From Mytilisepta virgata (Eukaryota; Mollusca; Bivalvia; Mytilida; Mytilidae): a DNA stretch of 64,000 bases. The translations under genes and the position numbers were made by a program. The notes under the pieces were generated by a model. The model was given only the letters and a program-made list of their open reading frames with translations. It made no database searches and was not told the DNA's origin. Positions within the stretch are counted from its first letter, which is position 1. Each line of letters opens with the position of its first letter. Positions 33,021-44,016 of the stretch are shown piece by piece. The stretch covers positions 39,820,150 through 39,884,149 of the forward strand of contig CM051514.1 in the NCBI GenBank assembly GCA_028015205.1, in the 5' to 3' direction.

Positions 33021-34899
33021 TACTAGTCACGGTGTCTGATTCGAGCAATAAGGAATGATTAATTTTTAAATACTGTTTATTGTTAAGGAGATTTCTATAG
33101 TTAACCATTCATTTGAAAATTGAATTTACAATGACGATAACTTATTTTGTTTTTTTTTTTTTTTGAAATATGATATTTTTGTGTTTTTTACAACATGTAA
33201 CTACATGTGTTATGAATGCAAATTCAGTGTGTAGTCTTGCATGTTATCCAAATGGTTTACATTTAAATTTTATCTTCTTGTATTTCAATACTATTTTAAA
33301 AAATATTAAATTTTATGAGAACTTAGCTGGTTTTGGCTTTATTTGTTGTGTTATCTCTGGGATTTTTATTTGCTCTTCAACGTTTTAGGCATTTTAGCAC
33401 TGACACAATTGATGAGATGTAAACTGACGAAATAAGCAGATCTTATTTACATATACCCCATGTCACCTTTTGTATTATTTTACATACAAAAAATCGTTCA
33501 CCTCACCTGATGTTGTAATACCATCTAACAATATTCCATTACAATTGATGATGAGGGATAGAAGAAAAACAAAAATCATGTTGTCTAATTCGAACCGGAC
33601 CATTGATTGTAAACCGTTCTTTTGAAAGGTTTAGCCAGTATAATGTACATAAATATTGTCAAACCATACGGCATTTCCCAGCAGTATGTACTTGACATTA
33701 AATGACTTTTCATTTTGAACAGAAAATCGGCTAGGATAGGTGCAGTAAACACTTTGTCATGATAAATTTGTTGTATTATTTGTGCATTTCGATGAAGTCT
33801 GTCTTTTTTTTGAAGACCAAATAATTATAGTACTAAGATTGATTTTTAATGATTTTATTCGCAATTAATAATAAAAAAAAAGTAAACTACGTACTAGCAT
33901 ACATATGGCAACACCTTACATTCAAATATATTAAATAGATTTCCTATCCCAGTACAGGGTCTTTGGTCTCTCTTATCTTCAAGTTCACTGTGAGAGATCA
34001 TATTAAAGTTAGTTTTATTCAGTGAAGGAAAATCATCTTTTCTATATAGAGAAAAATGAAAAATAAAAATTTAAAAACTTAGATTAATATAAAATCAAGA
34101 ACAGACAGGTCAAAAGCACCCATTGGAATTCCGTCCGACCGTTGAAAAAATCTTTCCTCAAAACTCAACAAAGCTATTGGCAATGAGAAATTCGATCAGC
34201 GTGGCTTTTGACAAAAAAAATCCTTTCTTACCTAATACCAAATAGGTATATCGTTGTATTCCTTAATTAATCCAGAAACATTGGTGAAACAGATGACGCA
34301 AAATAGATTTTAGTTTATCCCGTGGTAGTATACAGTATACAATCAAAAGATTTTTATAATGTTACAATATGTAAGTTTACTAGAAGAAAGATATTCCTGA
34401 AAGTAAAGCAGAAAATAGTTTTGACATGGTTTTAATAGTGCACCAGGCAGAGCATGCAATATACCTTTGTTTGTATGGACACGTATGGAGTTTGGGTGTC
34501 AGTAAATGGTTTGGAGCTTTTTATTGTCATCATGTACCGAAGGAAAATAGAACAGAAATATGTTTATTGACAATATCTTCCTTTTGTATCCTAGTGTGGG
34601 TGAAAAAAATCAGAATTTCGAAATAAAAAAAAATGTTTCATTCAGTAACAGCAAGTCTCCCAAAATAAAAACCGTGTTTCAATCGGTAACAACATGTCCC
34701 TCAAATCTAATTTAACATTATTGTAACTTTTTCCATAGTTTCATCAAGGTACTTTTAGTCACCCAATGGCAGGCAACCCGGGACCTATCAATCCACATTC
34801 TGCAGTGCTATATACTGAACTTAAGGCGTTCCTAACAGAATATGGGGTTATAAACTTTGTACTGTTCTATAAGAGCATTTAAAAGGCGCGATTTGACGT
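33021..34899. other. Non-coding stretch, nothing supported
   Basis: Mostly AT-rich. A plus-strand open run near 34750-34880, containing MAGNPGPINPHSA, follows an acceptor-like TTTTAG, but I cannot connect it to any family or exon. Frames at 33170 and 34426 have no motif. Confidence 0.45.
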
Positions 34900-34940
34900 T
34901 GGAAGGGTGGTGGTGGTGGGGTGGGGGTGGGGGTGGGGGC
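34900..34940 (+). repeat. G-rich tract with quadruplex potential
   Basis: GGT triplets lead into GGGG and three GGGGG runs separated by single T bases (34918-34939), close to the ideal arrangement for a very stable G-quadruplex. Confidence 0.8.
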
Positions 34941-35684
34941 ACTGAAGTTTTGGTAATGATTGATATAGCGTCGAAAAATGGTTTGGACGATTTATGCTAA
35001 AAGTTCTTAATAATAGCCAGAAACGTGGCCGTGTGCACCCCTGTCTGAATTCGCGCCTGAGAATTTCTGGCCTTGAAAGATTTTCAGAGTCAGATTATTC
35101 ATTCATCATTTCGGTTTACAAGTGGACTAAAATTTTCAATTCAACTGCCAACCTCCGTATCAATGACTGGAGGGTGGTCAAGTCCTAGATATCTAATTCT
35201 GAGTTGCCTACTAGAAGTACAAAAAGGTTATAATCTGTAATGATTCAACTTGAATTGAAACGGACAATTTGATTCGTTGGGCAGGTTAGAATATATTGTG
35301 TAACCTATTTTGGATACAATGACGTTACCAATGTATTACTGTGCAGTCCGCAAACAAATATTTCTGATCAAAATAATTTATTGAGCCTACCTGCAATTGT
35401 GGATCAGAAATTTCTTGAAAAATAAAGACTGTTAAAAATTTTGGTTTGTATCAAATTAGACATATAATATGACATGTTCCAAATTAAAAACAATCCTTTT
35501 TAGCCGTTCTGTTAAGATTCGCAATACGTCTAGACATTATGTATTACGTTATACATTAGATATTGATTTTAAATATACATAAGATAAAACATTGATATAA
35601 ATATATTCCATAACATGTAAGTTAAATCATAATTCATATATACACATATGACAATTTTCATTAATTTGTTTTAGTTTTTGTACT
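34941..35684. other. Non-coding stretch, nothing recognised
   Basis: AT-rich spacer up to the 9-bp duplication that starts the next element. Confidence 0.55.
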
Positions 35685-36387
35685 GTTGTTAGGGGCGTAT
35701 TACGTTTCCGCATTTTTAGCAAAAATCCAGTTTCACGTTTCCGCATTTTCGTGCATTACTTTTCCAAAATAAATAGATACCACCTTTCCGCATTTTTACC
35801 TGTATTTCACCTGTAAAAAAATGGTAATAATGATATATAAGACTTTATTTTATTAAAGTATTTTTTCTTAATTTGTATTTTATTATGATAATATAATTCC
35901 TTCAACAGGTAGATTATATTCAGATTTAACATTGTGAGTACTTTTCAAAAGTCACCATGTGGAAAGTCACCCTATATGCGGTGAATTCCGTATTTGGTTA
36001 TATCTTTTATATTCATTTGCATTTTCCGCTTTGACAAATATGTAAACTGTGCTACATGTACTGTATAATAGTATACTGACGTTTACTGTTTTATCTGTAT
36101 ATATAAACTTTTAGAGCTTAAAATTGACTTTTAATCGATATATGACCAAGTACGATCTGTCTTTAAAAACTTTAGTGCTGAACATTGATTTTTAATTGAT
36201 ATATGACCATGTATGATTTTTATCATTTTAAGTTGAAAAAAATTAAAATGCGGAAACGTAAATAACCTTTAACAAAATCAATGTAAAAACAATGCGAAAA
36301 AGAGTACTATAAAAATACGCAAAAGTAGGAATTTTAATGCGGAAACGTAGTGCCAAAATGCGGAAACGTAAAACGCCGGTTGTTAGG
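35685..36387. mobile_element. Mutator-type MITE candidate with 9-bp TSD
   Basis: The element (about 35694-36378) is flanked by the exact 9-bp direct repeat GTTGTTAGG (35685-35693 and 36379-36387). Its ends are inverted: left GGCGTATTACGTTTCCGC, right, on the other strand, GGCGTTTTACGTTTCCGC. The motif ACGTTTCCGCATTTT occurs twice near each end, in mirror orientation, with a third diverged copy at the left (CCTTTCCGCATTTTTACC). A 9-bp target duplication is characteristic of the Mutator superfamily. It encodes no protein of note, so it is non-autonomous. The minus frame 36243-36470 lies across its right end and is spurious. Confidence 0.75.
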
Positions 36388-37554
36388 TACATCCACATGT
36401 AACAAACGACGAAACCAACACGGTGAATATAAAACCGTAGCGCGTAGTCGCACAAAATTATAATCCCCATCTTTCGTATATCGTAGCCTTTCTACTTAAA
36501 AAAATGAAACTGTATTAATAAGTACATGAAAACATTGTTTCCAGTGTAAATATTAAAAATTATTCTAAAAAACTAAACACATCGTTACTAAAATGGTGAA
36601 AAATGGTTACAAAATATTGCCAAGTTTTTTGTATCTGTGATCAGAATTTAAAAGTCGCTAAAAAGACTGGTACAAGACTCACTAGACTTGTCTAGTGACA
36701 TTTTCCTTAGGCTCCTCTACTGTTACCTTATAAAATTCAGATGTTGTTCTGGAGTTAAGCCGCCTTGTCCATAAAAAAATCAAATATGCACGAAAAATCA
36801 CAAAATTAGCAATTTTCGGGTAAATTTAAAAACGTGTCGACTTAGATGGGCTCAATATATATTGTTAAAATTTGAAACATACTTTGTTAAGATAAGTATC
36901 TTTCAATGGTCAACTGCTAATCAATGCTAAACATATAGCTTCAACTCCTATTTTGTGTTTTAATTTAATGAAGTTTACCCTTGACTTAATGATAAACGTC
37001 AGGTAAAAAGCTTAGTATATGCCAATGGCCCATATTGAATCTATATATATGCTATATCGGTACACAATGTAAAGGTTTTCCATAGTATAAACCCTTGACC
37101 ATACAACATCCTTTGATTATTTTTTATGAATAAATATGAAAAAGAACACAACGCTGTTTATCCATTGTTTGACATTGTGAAAATTATTTATATGAGTTCC
37201 TTTTAGATTTCGATCTTACGGGCATCATACACTAGTTTTGTTTCTTCACTATACTTTTGTCGAAATCCATTCCCGAAGAAATGAAACTTGAATACTCTTC
37301 TAGCAGACAAAGGTGTAAAGCTACAGCCATTTTGAATAATAATTTTACTGGGCATATCAATCATAAGGAGCTTTTGACTTTGTCGGCTACCCTGGGGTAA
37401 ATTTTATCAGATTTTAAAGAGTTTTTTGGGCATAATATAATAAATGAACATTACACTTACGTGTATCAATTTAAACGTTTAAGTGATTATCACTAATATT
37501 TATTAAATATTGATTTAACAGTGAAAAAATTCCACAAAAGTCGAAGTCTATGGA
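36388..37554. other. Non-coding stretch, nothing recognised
   Basis: AT-rich, no supported gene or repeat. Confidence 0.55.
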
Positions 37555-37990
37555 AAAAACAAAGTCAGGAGAATGGAACACAACAAATAAATGCCACAAG
37601 GATACATGTATAACTAAAAGAATAAAAAACGTATAATAAACTAAACAAGACTAGAACAAGACAGCACAGAAACAAAAGCACTAGCAATGTGAACTCCGGG
37701 AGTGGCATCAGGTGCTCCGGAAAGGTAAGCATGTCTTGCTCCATTAACGGCACCCGTCAAATTGCCAGTGAAGTGTAAAGTCTGGTGAAATCTAAGTGAA
37801 GATATCTAGTCTCATTGCGAGATTGAAACTTCACATCGGCCAATTAATTTGTGATGACGATAGCAAAACCTTTGGAGTGTTGAAATTAACGTAGACTGGA
37901 CATAACAACAATCTTATAAATCCTTATAAATCACATGCGCGGTGATAACGAATCAACTGTGAAATTTACACACCACAGGCGGGAGACCTA
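37555..37990 (-). repeat. Dispersed mussel repeat (PSGAP family), diverged copy 4
   Basis: Contains GGTGCTCCGGAAAGGTAAGC and CGGCACCCGTC as in copy 1, and AATTTGTGATGACGA near its right part. The left part (AATGGAACACAACAAATAAA) and the ACGAATCAACTGTGAAATTT segment are shared with 58075-58170 rather than with copies 1-3, so this is a subfamily. Confidence 0.65.
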
Positions 37991-38414
37991 GGTATGTTAC
38001 TGCTAAGAAAGCGGAAGTGCACAATCGGAAAATTAAAATCATCACGTTTGTCATAAAGTTTTGATTTCAACCCCCATTATTATCTATGTAAAGGTACAAA
38101 TCTAGATATGGAGCAGACGTTTGTGTATCGGTGGTCTTTAATTTCAAGTTCACTAGAATAAGAGAAGATAAGATTAGATAAGATAAGATTAGATAAGATA
38201 TGTTGATTTCCATTTAATGGGCCCAAACGAGTATAGCAATTACATTTCAACATAAACAAAATTGTAGCATAGTAATCACACAAATGGCATGTTAAAATGA
38301 TTTTGATTATAATACCATTCACGGGGCACAGTTAAAATCCAACACCCAAAGAGAGCTAACTCCAATTGAATTGTATTGGCTTTACACTGTGCTGACAAAT
38401 ATCAATATTAATAT
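37991..38414. other. Non-coding stretch with GATAAGATTA microsatellite
   Basis: No gene. AGATAAGATTAGATAAGATA units repeat at 38159-38200. Confidence 0.65.
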
Positions 38415-38695
38415 TTAAGGTGGTACCTAACACTACAGGGAGATAACTCTGTAAAATCAGCTAAACGTTTAAATAACGTTGTGTTGTTAAGGGAATATTA
38501 AGCTTTTCAATGATCAATATTAGTTTTTGTCAAACTGCTATACAATCAGTGTAATTTTTCTGATAAATTGGTTGGTTCAAATGTTTTGAAATTTTAAAAT
38601 TTTTGTCAATGGGTCAAAGTAAATACTTTGTCAAAATTTTATGAAAATTAAACGAGCCAAATTAATTTTAGTGAAAGTGTTGGGTACCACCTTAA
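38415..38695. mobile_element. MITE with TTAA target duplication
   Basis: The element 38419-38691 has terminal inverted repeats GGTGGTACCTAACACT and, at the right on the other strand, GGTGGTACCCAACACT (one mismatch in 16). It is flanked on both sides by TTAA (38415-38418 and 38692-38695). TTAA duplication is typical of piggyBac-type elements. The interior includes the GGGAGATAACTCT motif I associate with a very common mussel repeat. No coding capacity. Confidence 0.75.
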
Positions 38696-38798
38696 CACAA
38701 AATTGGAATTTTACAAAAAGGTCTTTTATGAAAAGGATATCATCAGATGTAGGTAATCCTATAAGGATTATTAAGTGACAAACATCATCTATATAGCG

Positions 38799-39047
38799 GA
38801 AACTGAAATTATTTGTTTGTTTGTTTAGTTGGGGTTTTACGCCGTTTTCAGCGCATTTGGCTATTTCGCAGCGGCCTGTTTTTATTAGAGGAAGCCGGAG
38901 AGAACCACCGACCGTCGGTAGGAAAATTGGCAATCTTTCGAACACACCCGCCACAGGTGAGATTCAGTGTTGACAGGCTAGTGGTCATTAGTAGTCATGA
39001 CAAACTACCTAGACTACTCGGCCACCGAGGCCCCGAAACTGAAATTA
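38799..39047 (-). mobile_element. tRNA-derived SINE with 13-bp target-site duplication, copy 3
   Basis: The element 38812-39034, minus strand, is of the same family as 5103-5375, with internal deletions around the B-box region. Exact 13-bp duplications GAAACTGAAATTA flank it (38799-38811 and 39035-39047). The 3' tail here is (TTTG)n on the plus strand rather than a pure T run. The plus frame 38813-39121 lies across the SINE and is spurious. Confidence 0.9.
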
Positions 39048-39315
39048 AAGGAAACCAATTTTTATTATTTTTGTTTGGTTTTGTTTGTTTTGTTTTGCTT
39101 TCTGGCATATATTTGACCTAAATTTTGAATCTTACGGCTTGTAGTATATTTTATTTATATCAGAAAACGATGTCATATACATTTCATATATTTTGTTGAT
39201 AAACAAAATCAGTGAACACATATGCACAAGCTCGCCGGCTGTTTTTACCATCAGATAATGCATATTTATACACTCGCCAAATAGTAAAAATCGCAAATTT
39301 AAATTTCGTACTGTT

Positions 39316-40130
39316 AATAATAATACTTTATTCCGAAAGCAAATACAGTTCATAGGATTACATAGATATCAAATGTATTTCTATTTACAGCACATACCAT
39401 ATAAATCAAATATACAAATTACAAGTAAGATGCGGAGTTTGACTAATTTATCAAAGTGTCGCAGATTCTCTCCGCGATAAATAGAAACTTTCCTAAATTA
39501 TTAAGTTCCTTAATATTACAAACTGATAGTAATTGAACAAGCTTAAATGCAGATGGGTGTCTATAATAATATGGTTTGATGTATTTATGGCGTATTTCAT
39601 CATATTTATGACATTCCAAAATAAAGTGGTACTCATCTTCGAGTTTACCTGTATTACATACAAAACATTTACGCTCATCTCGTGAAATATTTAGGTATCT
39701 GCCCGTTTCTACGTGTAGAGAGTGTGAAGATATTCTATATTTTGTAATACAAAACTGATACTTAGTATTTATTGGACGACTTAGATAAAATTGAAGATTA
39801 TGTCCATTATGTATATGTTGATAAAAAATACACTTTGGAGACCTTTCAAAAAAAGATAGAGCTTCTGATATATAATTATCAACCAATCTCTTTTTAAACT
39901 CGCACAAAAATAATTGTACATTTACTACACTTTGATTAAGCCATATATCGCCAAGGCCATAATGATACAATATATCTCTAATCTTGCAACACCAATTGAG
40001 CTTACCATTAGGTTTTATAATACTAGACTCATACATATCATCATATAGATTTCTCAAAATACAATTATCAGTAGATAATAATTTAAACCAATATGTAACC
40101 ATTTTCATATATCTGTCTATATATACTATA
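39316..40130 (-). pseudogene. LINE C-terminal ORF and 3' end (5'-truncated)
   Basis: The minus frame 39443-40108 (221 aa) is open throughout. It matches the C-terminal part of jockey/CR1-like LINE polyproteins, beyond the reverse transcriptase. It has W-C-C-K-IRDILYHYGLGDIWL, a FKKRLVDNYI segment, YRISSHSLHVETGRY and a zinc finger C-x2-C-x9-H-x4-C (KCFVCNTGKLEDEYHFILEC). The 3' end, at about 39316, carries AATAAAG followed by a TATTATTATTAAC tail on the element strand, as in CR1-like elements with short microsatellite tails. The reverse transcriptase is missing, a typical 5' truncation. The uninterrupted frame suggests a fairly recent insertion. Confidence 0.75.
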
Positions 40131-40141
40131 TATTAAAGATA

Positions 40142-40506
40142 AGACCGAACTAACGATAGGAAATATAGTCAGAATAAAGCCGTTCGGAAATGGAAAGTAA
40201 TGGACGATCGCTAAAGTTGAAGACAAATGTAATATTAGATCATACAATGTTACCACTAAAGATGGCAGAACTTATCGAAGAAATCTTTGACATTTGATAT
40301 TAACTAAAGAGCCTATTATCGATCAGTTAGAAAAACAACTGCCGACCGCGATGCAGGTTGCAAGGACAATCGTGAACAATCAAACATCTATAGATAATCA
40401 GAATGTTGTGACTGAATACCAAGCAACGAAACCAACCGTTAGAACTTCAGATCGTATTCGTAGTAAACCGAAATATCTCCAAGACTACGTCTGTTCAACG
40501 CGTTAG
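40142..40506 (+). pseudogene. Ty3/gypsy pol C-terminal tail
   Basis: One frame (40147-40506) reads as the tail of a gypsy-type polyprotein after the integrase core. It has a GPY/F-like VRIKPFGNGK, a TYRRNL segment, and the basic end TSDRIRSKPKYLQDYV that is common in mollusc gypsy elements. In-frame stops lie at 40198-40200 and 40288-40290. The rest of pol is absent upstream because a LINE 3' end abuts it head to head. No LTR is recognisable downstream. Confidence 0.7.
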
Positions 40507-40540
40507 CTTTGACTTTGTAATTTTGTGCCTGTTTTTATTT

Positions 40541-40640
40541 TTGATTGATTGATTGATTGAATATTGTTTTACGCCGTGTGGGCGAAGTTTAAGCCATATC
40601 ACGAGCCGTGCGTGTACAATTGTGTGTCTAGTCAATGTTT
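40541..40640 (+). repeat. (GATT)n plus dispersed-repeat fragment
   Basis: Four GATT units followed by GTTTTACGCCGTGTGGGCGA. The beginning resembles the repeat at 28181. The GTTTTACGCCG piece also resembles the SINE 3' part at 5118 and 38834. Confidence 0.5.
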
Positions 40641-41054
40641 ACAATATATAAACGTGCCTTAATTTGATTGTTTTATCGTTGGAATAACAATACAAGCTAC
40701 CATTGAGATAAAGATTTTGTATAAATATTATTAAAATCTGAAGAGAAATTAATTTGCTAGAGCGTTATTGTTGACAGATTTAACATTTAACGGATCTATC
40801 GTTAACATTTTACTAAACAAATGTTTATACCTGTTCTTTTTGGTTATTTATATTAACAGCCTGCTGAGCTTTTTACGACTAAAACTAAAAGTGTTCAAGT
40901 ATTATCTTACTTTACTGATTTTACATACCAGGACTGATATACATTTTACTTGGTTCATGGATAAGTTCAAAGATCGATTTAAGATACTAAAGGTTACTAA
41001 ATTAAGTTTATTTCACTAATTTAAAAGTTGATTTTACTAATAATTATAAAAATA
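40641..41054. other. Non-coding stretch, nothing supported
   Basis: The plus frame 40768-41019 has no motif. Confidence 0.5.
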
Positions 41055-41475
41055 AAAAGGTGTTGACTCTTTGAAACCCAGAGCAATACAAGGGGTGTTG
41101 ACTCTTTGAATCCCAGAGCAAGTCTTTCTCTGGGTTTCAAATAGTCAACACCTTTTTATTTTTATTTTTTACATGCTCGTGATCAAGACCATATTGGTCG
41201 AAAAGTTGAGTATTTTTAACTTTTTAGTTTGATTGTTGTTGTTTTTTTTTTTACGATTTTATATTTGGTTTTGTTCGACTTGTGTATTTCATAAAACGCT
41301 CTGCGTTTCAAAGAGTCAACACCTTTTTATTTTTACTTTTTACATGCTCATGATCAAGACCATATTGGTCGAAAAGTTGAGTATTTTTAACTTTTTAGTT
41401 TGATTGTTGTTGTTTTTTTTTGCGATTTTATATTTGGTTTTGTTCGACTTGTGTATTTCATACATTTTAGTCGTT
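41055..41475. repeat. Mixed inverted and tandem repeat around GTGTTGACTCTTTGAA
   Basis: AAAAGGTGTTGACTCTTTGA at 41057, a second partial copy near 41094, and the inverted TTTCAAATAGTCAACACCTT at 41135 form a stem. Downstream, two direct units of about 171 bp follow (41144 and 41315). Each begins GTCAACACCTTTTTATTTTT and contains GATCAAGACCATATTGGTCG, and they are almost identical. It looks like a foldback end that has been tandemly duplicated. Confidence 0.75.
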
Positions 41476-42559
41476 TTATCCCCCTTTTGACAGCTCGCCA
41501 TTTCCATTTACTTTTCTTGTTATCTATTGTAGCATGAGCTGTTTCGCAACATAATTAGTTTTTTTTTGTTATTTATGTAGTTTGTCTGTTATTATGTATC
41601 TTTGATTATTGGAATAAATATGCTTAAACTAAAATTTCTGAAATCGTTGGCACAGACAACTGTTATGGTATTAGCTATAAACAAATTTCACATGGTGAAA
41701 GTAGAGTTGGAGAACAATTGATTTTTATTCTTGGACTTCGTAAGGAATATGCTCAGGTTCGAGTGAAAATTTCAATGCCATTTGTCAAGATAACATATAT
41801 AATGTGAGTTTTAATTTAAGTTGCAACTCTATATTGCTAGTTGTTTAGAGGGATTTTACTCCATAGTTTCTGAATAACTCAAAGATTTACTGACGTATCC
41901 GTAGTAACCAAGGAAATTTACTGACGTATACGTAGTAATCAAGGTATTTTTACTCTGTCATGTCATCAATAGGCTCATCACCCAACCAAACTGTCGAATT
42001 TTCATTTCATGGTTTGCCAAAAAAAAAAAAAAAACAAAAAAAAAAATGAATTCGAAGTCAAATCAAGGATTCCGCCATTTCTTGAGCTATTGCATTTGAT
42101 GTTTGCATATTAAAGCCTTTTCAAAGAAAGGGAAAGATTTTATGTAAAGATTATAACCATATTTTAAAATAAATATGTAATGTTCATCTATTCTTGTGTG
42201 TTATTTGTTTTATACAATTGTGTAAATCCTTAATTAACCTATAAGTGGAAGAAAAAGACCAGGGATGTAGCCCGTCAATGAACAAAATATGCTGGTACAT
42301 TTATCCCTTTACCAATAAACATAAGCAAGTATTTTCATTCTTATGGGATTTTTGTATAAGATATTTTCAGAATTAAACAGTTGGATAATGTGAACGATGC
42401 ATGTGAACGATACAGGTTTCTGGGAGCCTCAAGAATTAAAATACTGTTTAACTTTAAATGAAAAACATAACTTCGCAGGGTCTTTTATAAGAAATTATCA
42501 AATAAGTGATATTGTTCTCTAAAACAATTCAATAAAACAGAAAATTCATAGTAGGTTAC
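41476..42559. other. Non-coding stretch with a small palindromic duplication
   Basis: No gene. At 41888-41944 a 28-31-base unit TTTACTGACGTATACGTAGT (second copy) is duplicated; the second copy is itself nearly palindromic. An A-rich run lies at 42018-42046. Confidence 0.6.
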
Positions 42560-43060
42560 AATCCGCCGGATTGGTTCAATTTATCAACGACCAATTGCAA
42601 TTTTACTATAAACGACATTAACAATTCCGATGACGCAAATAAAACCAAAATCATATATTCGTTCTGCTGTCATCAATTGTTTCCTCGTATTGATAAAACT
42701 GAGGATGACATTAAACATTTTTTAAGATAAAATATATAAATACACGAAGGACTTGTGATTTGCCAAGATTTCATATTTGTCAACATTAAAACCACTGAAC
42801 AGTTCCAAGCTCCTACCGAACACTGCAATGTTCCTACGATGTACTGGTTACCTAAATTATATAAAAATCAAAATACAAATTTTATTTCTGCCTCTTGCAA
42901 ATGTACTAACACTAAATTGTTTGTTCTTTTAACAAGTTCTCTTACTTGTATAAAAGTTATTGTAACAAAATTTATGAAAATTCAGGCATAAATTGTTTTT
43001 GGAGTGTGATATATTCTCTCAACGTTTTGAATAGATGTCAACACATTTTTTTCTAAATAT
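42560..43060 (+). pseudogene. Penelope-like reverse-transcriptase scrap
   Basis: The plus frame 42755-42991 contains VPTMYWLPKLYKN, the LPxxYWxPKxHK-like signature of an RT class widespread in bivalves and cnidarians that I associate with Penelope-like elements. It is followed by an FISASCKCTNTKL segment and LLTSSLTCIKVI. After its stop, a CFWSV-type stretch continues at 42990-43010. Upstream and downstream homologous parts are decayed. The catalytic YxDD part is not present. Class assignment is from pattern memory. Confidence 0.5.
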
Positions 43061-43170
43061 CCAGCTTACAGAAAAGCAATTATCACGAGCGGGTTTTCCG
43101 ATCCCAGTTTCTACTGTAATATCGTGAGTAAATGCAAAAGTCTCACTAGTACCCCTCAGATTCTGTAGTA

Positions 43171-43272
43171 GAGAACTTATAAGAAGTAGTGGATTCGGAA
43201 AAGATAATCAACAAGCGACGTCAGTCGCGAGTTGATTATCGATTCCGAATTCACTACTTCTTATAAGTTCTC
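43171..43272. repeat. Near-perfect 102-bp palindrome (cruciform)
   Basis: GAGAACTTATAAGAAGTAGT at the left mirrors ACTACTTCTTATAAGTTCTC at the right. Pairing continues through ATTCGGAA and GATAATCAAC. The centre GCGAC-GTCA-GTCGC is a hairpin of its own, so nearly the whole block folds with only three or four mismatches. It could be a short foldback element or a strong structural site. Confidence 0.9.
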
Positions 43273-43749
43273 TCACTTAAACCATTGCTATGTATTCTTT
43301 AAGTCATTACTCTTTGTGATATACAATTTCAACGTTTCCTTATAGTTTGTTCACATTTTTGTTGTCGGAATCGAATAAAATATATCCCATTCGAATCACA
43401 TTTTTAAAATTAAAATTTAATTCTGAGTGAGTTTAAAATCACTATTCGTTCTGCATGGATTTTTGTCATGGATGGATTATTTCAAAGATTAAAATAAAAA
43501 ATCGATTAAACAAACAAATGAATATGGTCCGACTATAAATACAGATAATTCTAACACAGAATAATAACCATATGTATTTAATTTAAAATTACTATAAAAA
43601 AGCTACAATTCCAAAAGTATTTTTAAAAAAGTAGCATTAAATCACGATGCTAGAACATTTGTCATAAAAATGTTTTTTGAACTTACCCCTAGTCAAATAT
43701 TAGTATATATATGAGTGTAGAAGTTTGAATAAAAACTACTCATCATTAA
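43273..43749. other. Non-coding stretch, nothing recognised
   Basis: AT-rich spacer between the palindrome and the acidic open frame. Confidence 0.55.
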
Positions 43750-44016
43750 TTATATGACAATGGAAATGACGACGAGGATATTTTTATAACGCAATCTAAA
43801 TTTTGTGAAAATCCACAAAAATCTGATGAGGATTTAAGTGCAGACTTTTTTTTAATGTATGATGACATTTCGTCGGCATCTGAAAATGAAATTTTTCCTG
43901 TTATAAAACCTATTTATGAGGATATATCGTCTGCATCAGACGAGAATTTAATGTGTACCTTAGTCGATAAGGTAGATTCTGAGCTACGAACCAAACCAGA
44001 AGATAGTGTCGGATAA
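43750..44016 (+). CDS. Acidic open frame with repeated DISSAS motif, unrecognised
   Basis: An open frame of about 88 codons between an upstream stop (43747) and TAA at 44014-44016, without an early ATG (first at about 43855). The peptide is very acidic (DNGNDDEDIF, KSDEDLSADF) and contains a duplicated unit: YDDISSASENE, then YEDISSASDEN. Codon-level composition is more protein-like than the flanks. It could be an exon, or part of a retroelement gag, but I see no splice signal or neighbouring domain to decide. Confidence 0.3.
   Translation, partial: LYDNGNDDEDIFITQSKFCENPQKSDEDLSADFFLMYDDISSASENEIFPVIKPIYEDISSASDENLMCTLVDKVDSELRTKPEDSVG

Noticed and set aside
34740..34880. Open run with MAGNPGPINPHSAVLYTELK after an acceptor-like TTTTAG
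   Set aside because: Too short, no family resemblance and no donor that would make a consistent exon. Mentioned only as a note.
38813..39121. 102-codon plus-strand frame
   Set aside because: It runs through a SINE whose borders are fixed by a perfect target duplication, on the antisense strand of the SINE.
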